Translations under genes and position numbers: made by a program
Part shown: piece after piece, positions 12,388 through 24,368 of the stretch
Numbering within the stretch: the stretch's first letter is position 1
Layout of the letters: each line of letters begins with the position of its first letter
Notes under the pieces: model-generated
Told to the model about the DNA's origin: nothing
The model's database searches: none
Seen by the model: the letters and a program-made list of their open reading frames with translations, nothing else
Assembly: GCA_964034945.1 (NCBI GenBank)
Contig: OZ035962.1
Coordinates: 83,287,942-83,351,941 of the forward strand
Length of the DNA: 64,000 nucleotides
Origin: Chrysopilus asiliformis
Lineage: Eukaryota > Arthropoda > Insecta > Diptera > Rhagionidae
Direction of reading: 5' to 3'

Positions 12388-12558
12388 CGTAATTGTACCC
12401 AATAGCAGCAATAAATAGAATTTTGTTATGAATGCAGCTCCAACCAGACGAGCGTTCCGTCGAAATATCCTCGGCAGGACTCGATATCGCCTGCCCCGAA
12501 AAGTGCTCAAGGACTTGTTCCCATGGTAAACGGTTAAGAATTCAAATGCGCTCAGGAT
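12388..12558 (-). CDS. Gene B, middle coding exon (end of helix 1, basic loop, helix 2)
   Basis: The exon of 171 nt (57 codons) has a TTTCCAG acceptor just above 12558 and the donor ACG|GTAAAT below 12388; both are phase 0. It encodes the end of the first helix (I-L-S-A-F-E-F-L), a loop rich in Arg (F-R-G-R-R-Y-R and R-I-F-R-R-N-A-R) and a hydrophobic run around K-F-Y-L-L-L-L-L-G. The loop charge suggests a cytoplasmic face. The frame joins those of exons 25929-25726 and 12274-12041. Confidence 0.83.
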
Positions 12559-13325
12559 CTGGAAAAAAAAATTCAGCGTTTGTTTCCAGAATATCAAACC
12601 AAAGTGGAGAAAAAAAATATCAGCCATAAATTTTATGTTGACGTTTGTATTATACTGAAGAGTTCGCATGAATTCAATATAAAAAAATGAATAAGTAGAA
12701 ATCGGAATAAAACTGTTGCCAAGAAAGTGCTATAAATATTTTTATAGAAAATCTCAGCAAGGTATTTTTTTTTTGTTTTTTTCGAAAAAATTATATTCAT
12801 GCCCCAGGAGTAGGTCTTTCTATTTCATTGATGGATATGTAGAGGTTCTCTTTCACGAAACAGCACATTTTTTATTATGTTCCTTTGAGCGAGCATCTGG
12901 AAAATGCGACATTGGGTTGAATTTGGACGAGGGCTCTTATAGACTGAAATATGAGAATATTTCCTACACGAACCCATTCCAATTAAAAAAAAATTCAAGC
13001 ATTATTCCCTTAAGTGGTCTCGATTTTTAACAATAAAAAAAAAATCTTCAATACAATATATTTTTCAGGACAGAGAAAAATCTATTCACAAACATATTTA
13101 AGAAGTGCCTTTCATAAACAGAAATTAATAATTTTTCAGTTATGTAAACGCAGGGTGAGAGCTGAAGGTAAATTTTGCAATTTTAAAGTACGCGTGATTT
13201 GAAATCGATCGGATTGTGAGAATAAAATAGAAACACGAAGCATTCAAATTTTTAAGTGATTTTTATCATTATAGATTTATTTGACAATGAACACTCAGAA
13301 AAATGGAGGCTAACTCGACGACCTA
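12559..13325. other. Gene B intron sequence without recognised features
   Basis: AT-rich. Short plus-strand frames at 12716-13030 show no family signature. Confidence 0.5.
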
Positions 13326-13558
13326 CACTGTGTTAAGATAGTTTCACACCATTATGAAAAAATCAGCATTCAGAAAGTTTTAAATCATATTTCAGTTTTT
13401 AAAATTTATAATAATATTGTGTCCTTACCAGGATTACTAATCATTTCTTTAATCCTTGTCTGAAGATAGATTGATGATTTATAAAAGAAGTAAAGTGGGA
13501 GGAGAGTTCAATTTTTTATCAAATGCGTGGAATGGTGCGAAACTTTCTTAACACACTG
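13326..13558. mobile_element. TA-flanked mariner-type MITE, 233 bp
   Basis: The inverted ends are CACTGTGTTAAGATAGTTTC and CAGTGTGTTAAGAAAGTTTC (28 bp with few mismatches). TA lies at 13324-13325 and 13559-13560. It is non-coding. Confidence 0.75.
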
Positions 13559-14412
13559 TACATACGGCTTAATTGGCCTCGGGCAGGCGCGCGTTCGCCT
13601 GCATGAGGGAAAGTAACACTGTGTTGACCTGTGGTCGGAGAAATTCTGAAATTAAGCCACCAGCAGGTGAAGTAGGGCATTGGGAGCTGCACGAGTTGAG
13701 CTTAGATAGGCATTTTGAGGATGTAATGTCATATAATGGAAACCTAGAGGTCAGAGTTAACCTGACAAAAAGTTGACCTGGACATTTTTCTGAGTGAATT
13801 GACCGTCAAATCTGTTGAGTTAGCAAACGTGTTTAATAGAGTTTAATTCACCCGCTAAAAGCCTTTAAGCCGATTGCAACAAAGCTTTTCAATGCCACAT
13901 TGATTACACATTATTTTTGAAAATATTTTTTAAGGGCTTAGATTTTAGCACTTGTTAATCAATCTTGGTTTTTTTTAAAGAATTTGTTTGAAATCCAAGA
14001 AGAAAATGTGAATTTAATACAGTTGGCTCGCGTTTAAAGTTCTCTCGAAAATGCAAAAAAAAATTCTTAATTATATGAGGAAATCTAAAGCGGTCCCTAC
14101 ACGTTCAATCTTGCAGTCAATCATGCTGTCACAGCAAAAAGCTTATTTGCACCAGACGCTCAATCATGCACGCAAGCATCACTTATTTCGAAACAGCCAA
14201 ACCGACAGTACACAACACTTAATATAAATTTACAAAAAAAAACTTAATATAAAACAACACTTAATATAAATTCAAAAAATTTTTGTCCTTATATTTTTCA
14301 CTTTTCGTCATCCACAACTCACTTCTTTGTCGATATAACTCGAAAAAGGATTCCCAAAAAACTTTATCTTTTATATGCGACACCTTTTCACTACAAAAAA
14401 TTACACTGAAAT

Positions 14413-16732
14413 TGTAGCGTTTCGATTTTCCGAAAGAGCCCCACGAATCAATAAAAGGTTCGGCACCACTGCCTTGCCACGTGCAAAAACCATAGAAAGT
14501 CTGTTGCTAAGCAACCAAACAAAAGAAAAGAACAAATTTCACCATCTGCAACTATTTCAATACGAAGGAACAGTTTCGCCTTTTTTCAAGGCTAGAGGAG
14601 TTCTCTACAACAATGTATTTAGCTGCGCATTAGGTTGAAAAGAAGCAAAGTCCATTGCATTCAATTGTTTCGATGGAGCTTTGTCTCTTTCGGTATTCAG
14701 AAATTAACCGTTTCAAAAAACTAAAAATCGAGAGGAATTGACAGTCGATAGAAAAAACTGAACGATGTTGAACTAGGATAGAAGTCGGTTGCAAAAATTT
14801 TAATCGTAGGCGATAAGATGAAGATTTTACTAATTGTTCTTCGCGTTAAAAACCAAACTTATATTTTTTAATGTACGCGCAATAGTTTTTATAACACGGC
14901 AACATATATTTGCTTTAGTTAAGATATTTTAATATTTTGATAAGCCGCGAATAATATTTAGTTCGTCCATGTGACAAAATTCGTGCTAATTCTTTATGTT
15001 GAACATTAAAATTCATCGATGTTCGTTTGTAAATTCACATATAGATTTACAACAATAAAATAGTAATAAAACGAAGCGAGAGAGGAACTAATAAAACTAG
15101 AATAATTCTTAAATAAACTATAAACAATTTAAAAACGGTTATCTACAGTGTGATAAAGAAAATTATAAAACTTTGTGCTTTAATGATAAAACAAAAAAGA
15201 TTTGGATTTAAAATAATCAAGTATCACAGTTAAGTTACCAAAATATCACAGTTCAGTTTTTAGAATATTAGTTGGTTGTTTTATAAAAACATATAGTTCA
15301 GTTTTCTTATAAGAATAAGATAAAATTATATCTAATAAATAATTTTATACAGTATCACAGATTGTTATTAGATATCACAGTATAACTAATTTTAAATCGA
15401 CGAAAAATAAGACATGCAGTAAAATCCAGAAGTTTTCAATTTCATTCGTTTGCGAGTGTCAAAGTTTCCGACTTCGATCAAAAGAAGAGAAGTCGCCATT
15501 TGTATCCTGAATTTTCATCAGTATCCAGAGTATTCATCATTTGGTTGTTCCTGTTATGTACAACTTGCCGTTTGCATCCAGAATCGTACTTTTTCATTTT
15601 GGTTCATCATTTGCTATAATCATTTCATACTTAATTGGAGTACGTAAGTAATTTTAAAATATTGTACTAATTGCTATTCTTCTGGCCACATTTCGAATGC
15701 TACATCAACCGAAAGATAAATCAGCGAAAACTATATTTTTGAATTCTGGTAACATCGACGCAGTCTAAAGTCGAGATTTTCTAAGAGAGATGTCACATCA
15801 TCGTCATCGCATTTCATCAAACAACGAAACGTCGAGTTCAGTTTAGGGAATTTTTGTAAATTATAGATTGTTTAATTTTTGAATATCGCTTATTTTAATC
15901 ATTTTCATACTTTAGTGTCAAGTTAGTGTGGCCACTTTCAGAAAAATCATTTCTGTGTAAAATTTTATTTAGATTTGGTGTAGGCATTTTTTTTTTTTTA
16001 TATAATTTTGTATAATTTGTGAATATCACGACTTTAAATAACCGATTTATAATAAAATTATTTATATGGGTAAGAAAAAAATTCGGCTTTTCTTTCGCCT
16101 CGATTCAATTTCAGTTTTTTTTCGGTAATGCTGATTTTGTCATGTATGCGACAAAAGTTTTAATGATGCTGTAGAAGAGTTCGACAATGAGAGAGGGAGA
16201 GAGAAAGGACATGGGTCCGCGAAGGGCCAGGTAAGCTAATGAGTTGAGAAAGGGAAAGGTAGATGCACAACATTCCTATTAGGGGCTAACTGCGAAAGTT
16301 GACCGAGCAGTTAGTATTTTGGTTTAAAATCGTTGTATTTTAAAAATAGGGTGGGATGGTCTGACGTCACATTTACTTTCCGACTGAAAACTACCAAGCA
16401 TCCATCAATTTTTTTTTTGAATGATCCTGATCTGGTCTTTGTCCCCGTAAAGATTTATGAGCTATCTAGGACAATGAAAGGGGTAAGATCCTTTCATCTC
16501 CAGTTGTTCTGCTCAATTCTGACAAACCACACTTAGCGTGTGGAGGTTCCTTGACCGCGAGTTTTATCCACGACCCTTCAGCTGCTGAGCTAGCCCCTGG
16601 TTTGTCACCCTCGCAACATGGTCGAATCTCCGCCCCGCTCAGATATAGAGAGCGTATGCGGCTGGCGCTATCGCAATATCTTGGGCAGTGTTACGCCCGC
16701 TACATGGCGTCCAAAGGGGTACGCACGCTACA
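14413..16732 (+). repeat. 5' LTR, 2,320 bp
   Basis: TGTAGCG...GCTACA. It matches 18537-20856 at a constant offset of 4,124 bp over its whole length. It contains several AATAAA candidates (for example near 16050), TATCACAGT motifs clustered at 15220-15385, and a decayed primer-binding-site-like copy at 16705-16719. Confidence 0.95.
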
Positions 16733-16750
16733 TGGCGCCCAACGTGGGGC
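16733..16750 (+). other. Primer-binding site (tRNA-Lys type)
   Basis: TGGCGCCCAACGTGGGGC lies directly after the LTR's terminal CA. The sequence is the 18-nt complement of the 3' end of tRNA-Lys(1,2) used by several retroviruses and retrotransposons. Confidence 0.92.
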
Positions 16751-18536
16751 ACACTGATAGCTAACAAGTCCTTATCGGAAATCCTTCAGGTTCTATACGA
16801 ACAGTGTCTCGTTCTCATTATTTCAAGTTTTTTAGATTCAAAATTTCTCCGTTTATCAAAATAAAATCCAGTTGCTGTAAGTAGTTTTTCAGTTTTCCAT
16901 CTAAGGAAAGTGACAAGGACGATTGCGAAAATTTCCAGGTGAAGCGTATTGGAATACAGTTCATTTCGGTTATAAGCCCGCTGGCTGTCCTTACGTTCCA
17001 CGGAAATTGCAGTAAATTTTCCCAAGAGGAGTCGAACAATTTAAACAAAGCGTGACAATGAGGGACTTTGAGGTCTGCGTTATATCGCAACTCATTCCGT
17101 CGAGTTTTATTGGTCTGAAATAATTTATTTGAGATGATTATTTCCCTCTTTATTGTGACGAGATTTGTATGATGTTTCTGACACCAACGATGTGCGTTCG
17201 CTGGACAATCTTATCAAGGATATATTCTTGGGGATTCCGCTACGAGAACTTTGTTGTTCTCAGAAATATCATTCGATCAAAAGAAAATGTTGTGTATATA
17301 CTTCGAGTATTTTTTTTTCCGACTCATTAAAAAGAAGAAAAAAAACATAAACTTAATTGCTTGGTCTGACGTAGATTCCTTGTTTTTTCAAACTTTCTCT
17401 CTCTAGTCGTTAAAACTATGAGTTTGGTTTTCATAAATAAGAATTTTCGAAAAATATTTGCAACGTCTAATAAATAATTTAATTTTTAGTTATATTTATA
17501 AATTAACATCTATATTTTTTGGTGATTTAAAATTAATCCTTTTAGATCATATTTAATAATATTCATTAAGTTTGGGTTAGGGTATATATCATATTTTTTG
17601 TTTCGAAAATTGCAACATTGTTCACCTGAATTAATTTAAGAATTTTTATTTGCTGAATAATTACAATAATTTTACAGGTGACAAAAAAATAAATAAAAAT
17701 AGGCATATTTTAAATTTAATTAAGTTAAACCCAAGGTAGATTCAGGTAGAGTTTCCACATCAGAAGTTCGAATATTTTTTAATGAAAAATATTAATGGAG
17801 GTTTTGTAACGTAAATATTATTGGACGATTTGTATACGTTTCTAGTATAAAAAAATATTCGAACAGCGTATAAAAATTATCCACATTTAGTATAAAAGCG
17901 TTCGATTCGTTGTTACAAAAAAAAATTAACCTAGACGCATTCACGTGCCGCGATGTCACACAAACTTATGATATACTAAATAAAATTAATATGTTGAGTG
18001 ACAATCAAGATCGATGTCTTTTTTCTGAAATGTAAAATTTCCAAACCCATTGGTAATTCTCTGTATTTAGTTGAAGACTTCGATGGTAAAGCGATTGGAA
18101 AAGTTCATGCTAAGGACATTAAAACTTAAGTGTTTCCAGGTTGGACTTTGGGTATCCCTAAAAAGGAATCCCGGGGGCTTCACCCCTTAATTACCGATGG
18201 CCGTTCCGCGTATGTCCAAGACTGCGGTAGACCATCTATCCTTTTTATACAACTGTAGCTCCATTTTCGTTTATTCGCATCACAGTATTTCAATATTACC
18301 TGTATTTCAATATTTCAATTCCATGAAAAGTTTTCTCAGCAGCTTCGGCTGGCTTTTCGTTGAAAATATAATAATATTTTTTTGAGAAATTGATTCTCTG
18401 CCCGGCTATCTAATTTCAGCATGAGACTATTCTAGGGTCGTGGTCGAGCCACACGTTGGGCTTTTCGAGGCACCGAATCGTTGTTTTTTTTTCAACGCTT
18501 TCAATTACCTGAGCAGGTCAATGAAATCGTTGATGG
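16751..18536 (+). other. Internal region of the LTR element, mostly non-coding
   Basis: No long frame exists on the plus strand. A short frame ending near 18129 reads Y-L-V-E-D-F-D-G-K-A-I-G-K-V-H-A-K-D-I-K-T-stop (18064-18129), resembling the integrase C-terminal motif Y-x-[LV]-x-D-x-x-G-x-x-I-x-G of Gypsy-type pol. It is probably the last remnant of pol. No purine-rich tract is evident just before the 3' LTR, where one would be expected. Confidence 0.6.
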
Positions 18537-20856
18537 TGTAGCGTTTCGATTTTCCGAAAGAGCCCCACGAATCAATAAAAGGTTCGGCACCACTGCCTTG
18601 CCACGTGCAAAAACCATAGAAAGTCTGTTGCTAAGCAACCAAACAAAAGAAAAGAACAAATTTCACCATCTGCAACTATTTCAATACGAAGGAACAGTTT
18701 CGCCTTTTTTCAAGGCTAGAGGAGTTCTCTACAACAATGTATTTAGCTGCGCATTAGGTTGAGAAGAAGCAAAGTCCATTGCATTCAATTGTTTCGATGG
18801 AGCTTTGTCTCTTTCGGTATTCAGAAATTAACCGTTTCAAAAAACTAAAAATCGAGAGGAATTGACAGTCGATAGAAAAAACTGAACGATGTTGAACTAG
18901 GATAGAAGTCGGTTGCAAAAATTTTAATCGTAGGCGATAAGATGAAGATTTTACTAATTGTTCTTCGCGTTAAAAACCAAACTTATATTTTTTAATGTAC
19001 GCGCAATAGTTTTTATAACACGGCAACATATATTTGCTTTAGTTAAGATATTTTAATATTTTGATAAGCCGCGAATAATATTTAGTTCGTCCATGTGACA
19101 AAATTCGTGCTAATTCTTTATGTTGAACATTAAAATTCATCGATGTTCGTTTGTAAATTCACATATAGATTTACAACAATAAAATAGTAATAAAACGAAG
19201 CGAGAGAGGAACTAATAAAACTAGAATAATTCTTAAATAAACTATAAACAATTTAAAAACGGTTATCTACAGTGTGATAAAGAAAATTATAAAACTTTGT
19301 GCTTTAATGATAAAACAAAAAAGATTTGGATTTAAAATAATCAAGTATCACAGTTAAGTTATCAAAATATCACAGTTCAGTTTTTAGAATATTAGTTGGT
19401 TGTTTTATAAAAACATATAGTTCAGTTTTCTTATAAGAATAAGATAAAATTATATCTAATAAATAATTTTATACAGTATCACAGATTGTTATTAGATATC
19501 ACAGTATAACTAATTTTAAATCGACGAAAAATAAGACATGCAGTAAAATCCAGAAGTTTTCAATTTCATTCGTTTGCGAGTGTCAAAGTTTCCGACTTCG
19601 ATCAAAAGAAGAGAAGTCGCCATTTGTATCCTGAATTTTCATCAGTATCCAGAGTATTCATCATTTGGTTGTTCCTGTTATGTACAACTTGCCGTTTGCA
19701 TCCAGAATCGTACTTTTTCATTTTGGTTCATCATTTGCTATAATCATTTCATACTTAATTGGAGTACGTAAGTAATTTTAAAATATTGTACTAATTGCTA
19801 TTCTTCTGGCCACATTTCGAATGCTACATCAACCGAAAGATAAATCAGCGAAAACTATATTTTTGAATTCTGGTAACATCGACGCAGTCTAAAGTCGAGA
19901 TTTTCTAAGAGAGATGTCACATCATCGTCATCGCATTTCATCAAACAACGAAACGTCGAGTTCAGTTTAGGGAATTTTTGTAAATTATAGATTGTTTAAT
20001 TTTTGAATATCGCTTATTTTAATCATTTTCATACTTTAGTGTCAAGTTAGTGTGGCCACTTTCAGAAAAATCATTTCTGTGTAAAATTTTATTTAGATTT
20101 GGTGTAGGCATTTTTTTTTTTTTATATAATTTTGTATAATTTGTGAATATCACGACTTTAAATAACCGATTTATAATAAAATTATTTATATGGGTAAGAA
20201 AAAAATTCGGCTTTTCTTTCGCCTCGATTCAATTTCAGTTTTTTTTCGGTAATGCTGATTTTGTCATGTATGCGACAAAAGTTTTAATGATGCTGTAGAA
20301 GAGTTCGACAATGAGAGAGGGAGAGAGAAAGGACATGGGTCCGCGAAGGGCCAGGTAAGCTAATGAGTTGAGAAAGGGAAAGGTAGATGCACAACATTCC
20401 TATTAGGGGCTAACTGCGAAAGTTGACCGAGCAGTTAGTATTTTGGTTTAAAATCGTTGTATTTTAAAAATAGGGTGGGATGGTCTGACGTCACATTTAC
20501 TTTCCGACTGAAAACTACCAAGCATCCATCAATTTTTTTTTTGAATGATCCTGATCTGGTCTTTGTCCCCGTAAAGATTTATGAGCTATCTAGGACAATG
20601 AAAGGGGTAAGATCCTTTCATCTCCAGTTGTTCTGCTCAATTCTGACAAACCACACTTAGCGTGTGGAGGTTCCTTGACCGCGAGTTTTATCCACGACCC
20701 TTCAGCTGCTGAGCTAGCCCCTGGTTTGTCACCCTCGCAACATGGTCGAATCTCCGCCCCGCTCAGATATAGAGAGCGTATGCGGCTGGCGCTATCGCAA
20801 TATCTTGGGCAGTGTTACGCCCGCTACATGGCGTCCAAAGGGGTACGCACGCTACA
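18537..20856 (+). repeat. 3' LTR, 2,320 bp
   Basis: It matches the 5' LTR. Differences seen are A/G near 14640/18764 and C/T near 15237/19361. It ends GCTACA followed by the duplicated AAAT. Confidence 0.95.
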
Positions 20857-21068
20857 AAATGACGAATTGATTGACAGCATCGCCATACACGTTCAAGCAT
20901 GCTGTCATTCGCAAAGCTCTCTTGAAAAATATCAAAATGATTTTGATATTGGCCAGCATGCTGGCAATCATGGATTTTGCATGACAGCATCACCATAGAC
21001 GTTCAAAATGCTGTCACAGCATGCGATGATTGACTGCAAGATTAAATGTGTAGGGAGGGACCCCTTAA

Positions 21069-22041
21069 CATTCATAACTTTTAACTGAATTCTGCGTGTT
21101 TTGAATATTAAAAATCGTGGTTAATTTTTATTCAATTTTTTTGGAAATAGATCCAGACGACTTCGCGATACGGTCCCACCTCACGGGTTGGCCTTCAACC
21201 TTTGATTTCTTTTGTTAAGGCTACACAACTAGCAGGCAAGCGAGTAGGTTAGATTGTATCGGGTCAAAAATTTCCTTAAAATTTCCTTATTGCCTCTCTT
21301 ATGATGAAAACCGAATGGTTAATGGATTTCCAACAAAAGTTGATAGGATCGTTTTATTCCAGGACCAAACATACCTGTAAAATTTCTTGTCTCTAGCTCT
21401 ATTACTGTAGTTTTTGAGAAATCTTGTACACAGATTGACAGACTAACAGCAAAGATTAAGTAAATAAAGATAGGAATCCCAGAATAAATGTTGGGGTCGC
21501 AAAAAAATCCGACAGCAGAAATTGTATCTTTAGTATCCTTTGTATTTTGACTTACAGCTGTCAAAAAATCAATAAAAATATTTATATTACATGCGTTAAA
21601 TGATTGAGATCCACAACTCCACAGTATTTTCCATGCTTTTTAAAAATTCTATGAAAAATTCTGTTGTTTTTTATCTTTAGTTATCTAATCTTTGCTAACA
21701 GACTGACAGTCAGAAAGACATTTTTGTAATAATGCTCCAATCGACTCAAGAGTGCTCGGGAAATGTTTTTTAGGCAAAATAAAGAGGTCGAAATTTTTCA
21801 AGAATACAATACTCTAATATACTACGTATAAGAAAGTAAAAATCAATTTAATATCGTTTTACGGTGAGTTCTTTTATTATCTCAAAGAACTCTAAACGCT
21901 CTGAGTTCTCTGAGAACTTTGAACTGTGTCCCGTAATTCGTTGAGGACTTTCAGCAAGAAATTTGGCTCGAAATTTTACCCATCGAGAAAGTCGAGATGA
22001 CCTTAGTTTTTTTGTATTAAATTTAGAAAAGTCATGCAGTT
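21069..22041. other. Intronic DNA without a recognised gene
   Basis: AT-rich. The text around 21140-21165 (GAAATAGATCCAGACGAC) also occurs in antisense within gene B exon 1 (near 25770-25790). It may be a small fragment duplicated from that exon. Confidence 0.5.
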
Positions 22042-22045
22042 TTAA

Positions 22046-22340
22046 CCCATTCGGTATTTTGATGACATATGGCAACGCAGTTAAAAGTTGCTAAAAAATT
22101 TGAATTGACTTATATTTCTTTATTTTCAAACACTCTATTCTCATTCAGTGCACCTTTAAGTGCATTTGTGACCCAATTTTGATTAGTTGAGTAAAAATCT
22201 GGACTACAGTGAACGTATTTGTGGAAAATTAAATTTTTTTTATTTTTTTTTTATTTTTTTAATGAATACTGATAGCTTAAACATCATTAATTTGTATAGA
22301 GAGTATTAACCCCCATAGAAAAAAACATGTACCGAACGGG
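22046..22340. mobile_element. piggyBac-like MITE, 295 bp, copy 1
   Basis: TTAA lies at 22042-22045 and 22341-22344. The ends are CCCATTCGGTA and, inverted, CCCGTTCGGTA. Copies with the same text lie at 23101-23394 and 47094-48479. Start CCC, end GGG and a TTAA target fit the piggyBac superfamily. Confidence 0.85.
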
Positions 22341-22457
22341 TTAAGAAATACCTATGTGCTAAAAAATTACTGGAAATGAATTAAATGAAATTTGCTGAAC
22401 GTCAAGTGATAAAATAAGAAATATGTGGAATGCGAAAAAGTCTTTTTTATAAAAATA

Positions 22458-22966
22458 CTAGAATTTGGACCCGGCTAAAAGCGTGAACAGAAAAAAAACT
22501 TAGGAAAACTAAATTCAGTTGGTTAAAAATTAGGTAGCCTGTATGTTGTTCGTTAGTTTTTTCTCTTCGGAAAATGATTACGAAATTAACAAAAAATTCC
22601 AGCACTTGCATTCGGTATTACTTTCCCCCTTCCGCTTACTCCCCCACCATTCGGGCTACTTTTTAATGGGTCTATGTTGGGGCTAGACCCCCGACGAACA
22701 TCTATGCCAAATTTCAGGCCAATCGGTTCAGTAGTTTCTCCGCGAAAGAGTAACATAGCGCAAAAACTAAGTTTCGAAATCACTTTACCTCCTCCCCTTA
22801 CTCCCCCCACCCCTCGCGCTACTTTCCGTATGCCTATGTTGGAACCAGAACGACCACAGACACTCATGCCAAATTTCAAGTCAATCGGTTGAGCCGTTTT
22901 TGCGTGAAAGAGGAACAGACAGACAGACAGACAGACACCAACTCATTTTTTTTTTATATATTAGTA
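22458..22966 (-). mobile_element. Helitron-like element copy 1 (5' tip displaced to 25297-25299)
   Basis: On the minus strand it ends CTAG (22458-22461) followed by T, but the terminal hairpin is reduced compared with copy 2. Its 5' part has a TGTC microsatellite then TATATAAA-rich sequence. The last three 5' bases (TCA) lie beyond copy 2 at 25297-25299, because copy 2 inserted between A and T in the copy 1 start TCATAC. Confidence 0.72.
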
Positions 22967-23100
22967 CTAGAATTTGGACCCGGCTTCGCCCGGCTAAACG
23001 CGTGAACAGAAAAAAAACTTAGGAAAACTAAATTCATTTGGTTAAAAATTAGGTAGCCTGCATGCTGTTCGTTAGTTTTTTCTCTTCGGAAAATGATTAA

Positions 23101-23394
23101 CCCATTCGGTATTTTGATGCCATATGGCAACGCAGTTAAAAATTTGAATTGACTTATTATTTATTTATTTTCAACACTCTATTCTCATTTAGTGCACCTT
23201 TAAGTGCATTTGTCACCCAATTTTGATTTTTTGAGTAAAAAGCTGGACTACAGTGGACGTATTTGTAAAAAATAAAAATTTTTAATTTTTTTTTTCTTTT
23301 TTTTTGTTTTAAATGAATACTGATAGCGTAAACATCATTAATTTGTATAGAGAGTATTTTTAACCCCCATAGAAAAAAACATGTACCGAACGGG
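23101..23394. mobile_element. piggyBac-like MITE copy 2, nested in the Helitron
   Basis: TTAA lies at 23097-23100 and 23395-23398. The related, uninterrupted Helitron copy 1 reads AAAATGATTACGAAATTAAC at the corresponding place, confirming insertion. Confidence 0.87.
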
Positions 23395-23479
23395 TTAACA
23401 AACTAACAAAAAATTCCAGCACTTGCATTCGGTATTACTTTACCCCCCTCCGCTTACTCTCCCACCTATCGGGCTACTT

Positions 23480-24120
23480 TTTAATGGATCTGTGTTGGTG
23501 CTGAACACCCGACGAACATCTGTGCCAAATTTTAGGGCAATCGGTTAAGTAGTTTCCCCGCGAAAGAGTAACATAGCGCAAAAACTAAGTTTCGAAATCA
23601 CCTTACCCCCTCCCCTTACTCCCCCCACCTCTCGGGCTACTTTTGAATGAGTCTGTGTTGGTGCTGAACCCCCGACGAACATCTGTGCCAAATTTCAGGC
23701 CAATCGGTTAAGTAGTTTCCCCGCGAAAGAGTAACATAGCGCAAAAACTAAGTTTCGAAATCACCTTACCCCCTCCCCTTACTCCCTCCACCAATCGGGC
23801 TACTTTTTAATGGGTCTATGTTGGTGCTGGATCCCCGACGAACATCTATGCCGAATTTCAGGCCAATCGGTTCAGTAGTTTCCCCGCGAAAGAGTAACAT
23901 AGCGCAAAAACTAAGTTTCGAAATCACTTTACCCCCTCCCCTTGCTCACCCGACCTCTCGGGCTACTTTTTAATGGATCTGTGTTGGGGCTGGACCCTCG
24001 ACGAACATCTATGCCAAATTTCAGGCCAATCGATTCAGTAGTTTCCCCGCGAAAGAGTAACATAGCGCAAAAACTAAGTTTCGAAATCACTTTACCCCCT
24101 CCCCTTGCTCCCCCCACCAG
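23480..24120. repeat. 163-bp tandem repeat inside the Helitron
   Basis: Four units at 163-bp spacing share CGACGAACATCTRTGCC, GCCAATCGGTT and AGAGTAACATAGCGCAAAAA. Related single units occur in copy 1 (near 22698) and, inverted, at 45000-45180. Confidence 0.85.
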
Positions 24121-24222
24121 TCGCGCTACTTTTCCGTATGCCTATGTTGGAACCAGAACTACCACAGACACTCATGCCAAATTTCAAGTCAATCGGTTCA
24201 GCCGTTTTTGCGTGAAAGAGGA

Positions 24223-24253
<31 letters not shown>

Positions 24254-24265
24254 GCAACTCATTTT

Positions 24266-24315
24266 TAAAAGCTTTTTAAAAGCTTTTATTTATTAAAAGC
24301 TTTTATTTAGCTCGC

Positions 24316-24368
<53 letters not shown>

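Larger units (their letters stand above)
14413..20856 (+). mobile_element. Long-LTR retrotransposon derivative, 6,444 bp
   Basis: Two 2,320-bp direct repeats (14413-16732, 18537-20856) begin TGTAGC and end GCTACA. The insertion is flanked by AAAT on both sides (14409-14412, 20857-20860), a 4-bp target duplication. A tRNA-Lys-type primer-binding site abuts the 5' LTR. The internal region is only 1,804 bp and lacks gag, protease, reverse transcriptase and RNase H. LTR length and tRNA-Lys priming recall the Ulysses/Osvaldo group of Gypsy elements, which is an inference. I see two substitutions between the LTRs in my reading, so insertion was recent. It must rely on proteins from another element. 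Confidence 0.93.
14089..21065. mobile_element. PIF/Harbinger-like MITE split by the LTR retrotransposon
   Basis: The left end AGCGGTCCCTACAC and the inverted right end AGGGGTCCCTCCCTACAC are both followed by a shared TTCAATC/TTTAATC-TTGCAGTCAATCAT block. TAA flanks both sides (14086-14088, 21066-21068), the 3-bp target typical of PIF/Harbinger. Without the LTR insertion the element is about 530 bp. It contains repeated GCATGCTGTCA and ATGCTGTCACAGC motifs and an AATATCAAAATGATTTTGATATT fold-back near 20930. Confidence 0.72.

Noticed and set aside
14375..14638. 87-93-codon frames at the start of each LTR
   Set aside because: LTR starts rarely code, the two frames differ upstream only because of different flanks, and no motif is seen.
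16551..16757. Frame running over the LTR/primer-site junction (and its 107-codon counterpart at 20675-20998)
   Set aside because: It crosses from LTR into the primer-binding site or the flanking MITE, so it is not a conserved unit.
16786..17090. Two overlapping minus-strand frames in the LTR element interior, loosely resembling a LINE C-terminus
   Set aside because: Similarity is vague (one P-x-C-x-A-L-F stretch) and on the strand opposite to the element.
18160..18185. CCCGGGGGCTTCACCCC as a possible polypurine tract
   Set aside because: It lies about 360 bp from the 3' LTR and is not purine-rich; a functional tract should abut the LTR.
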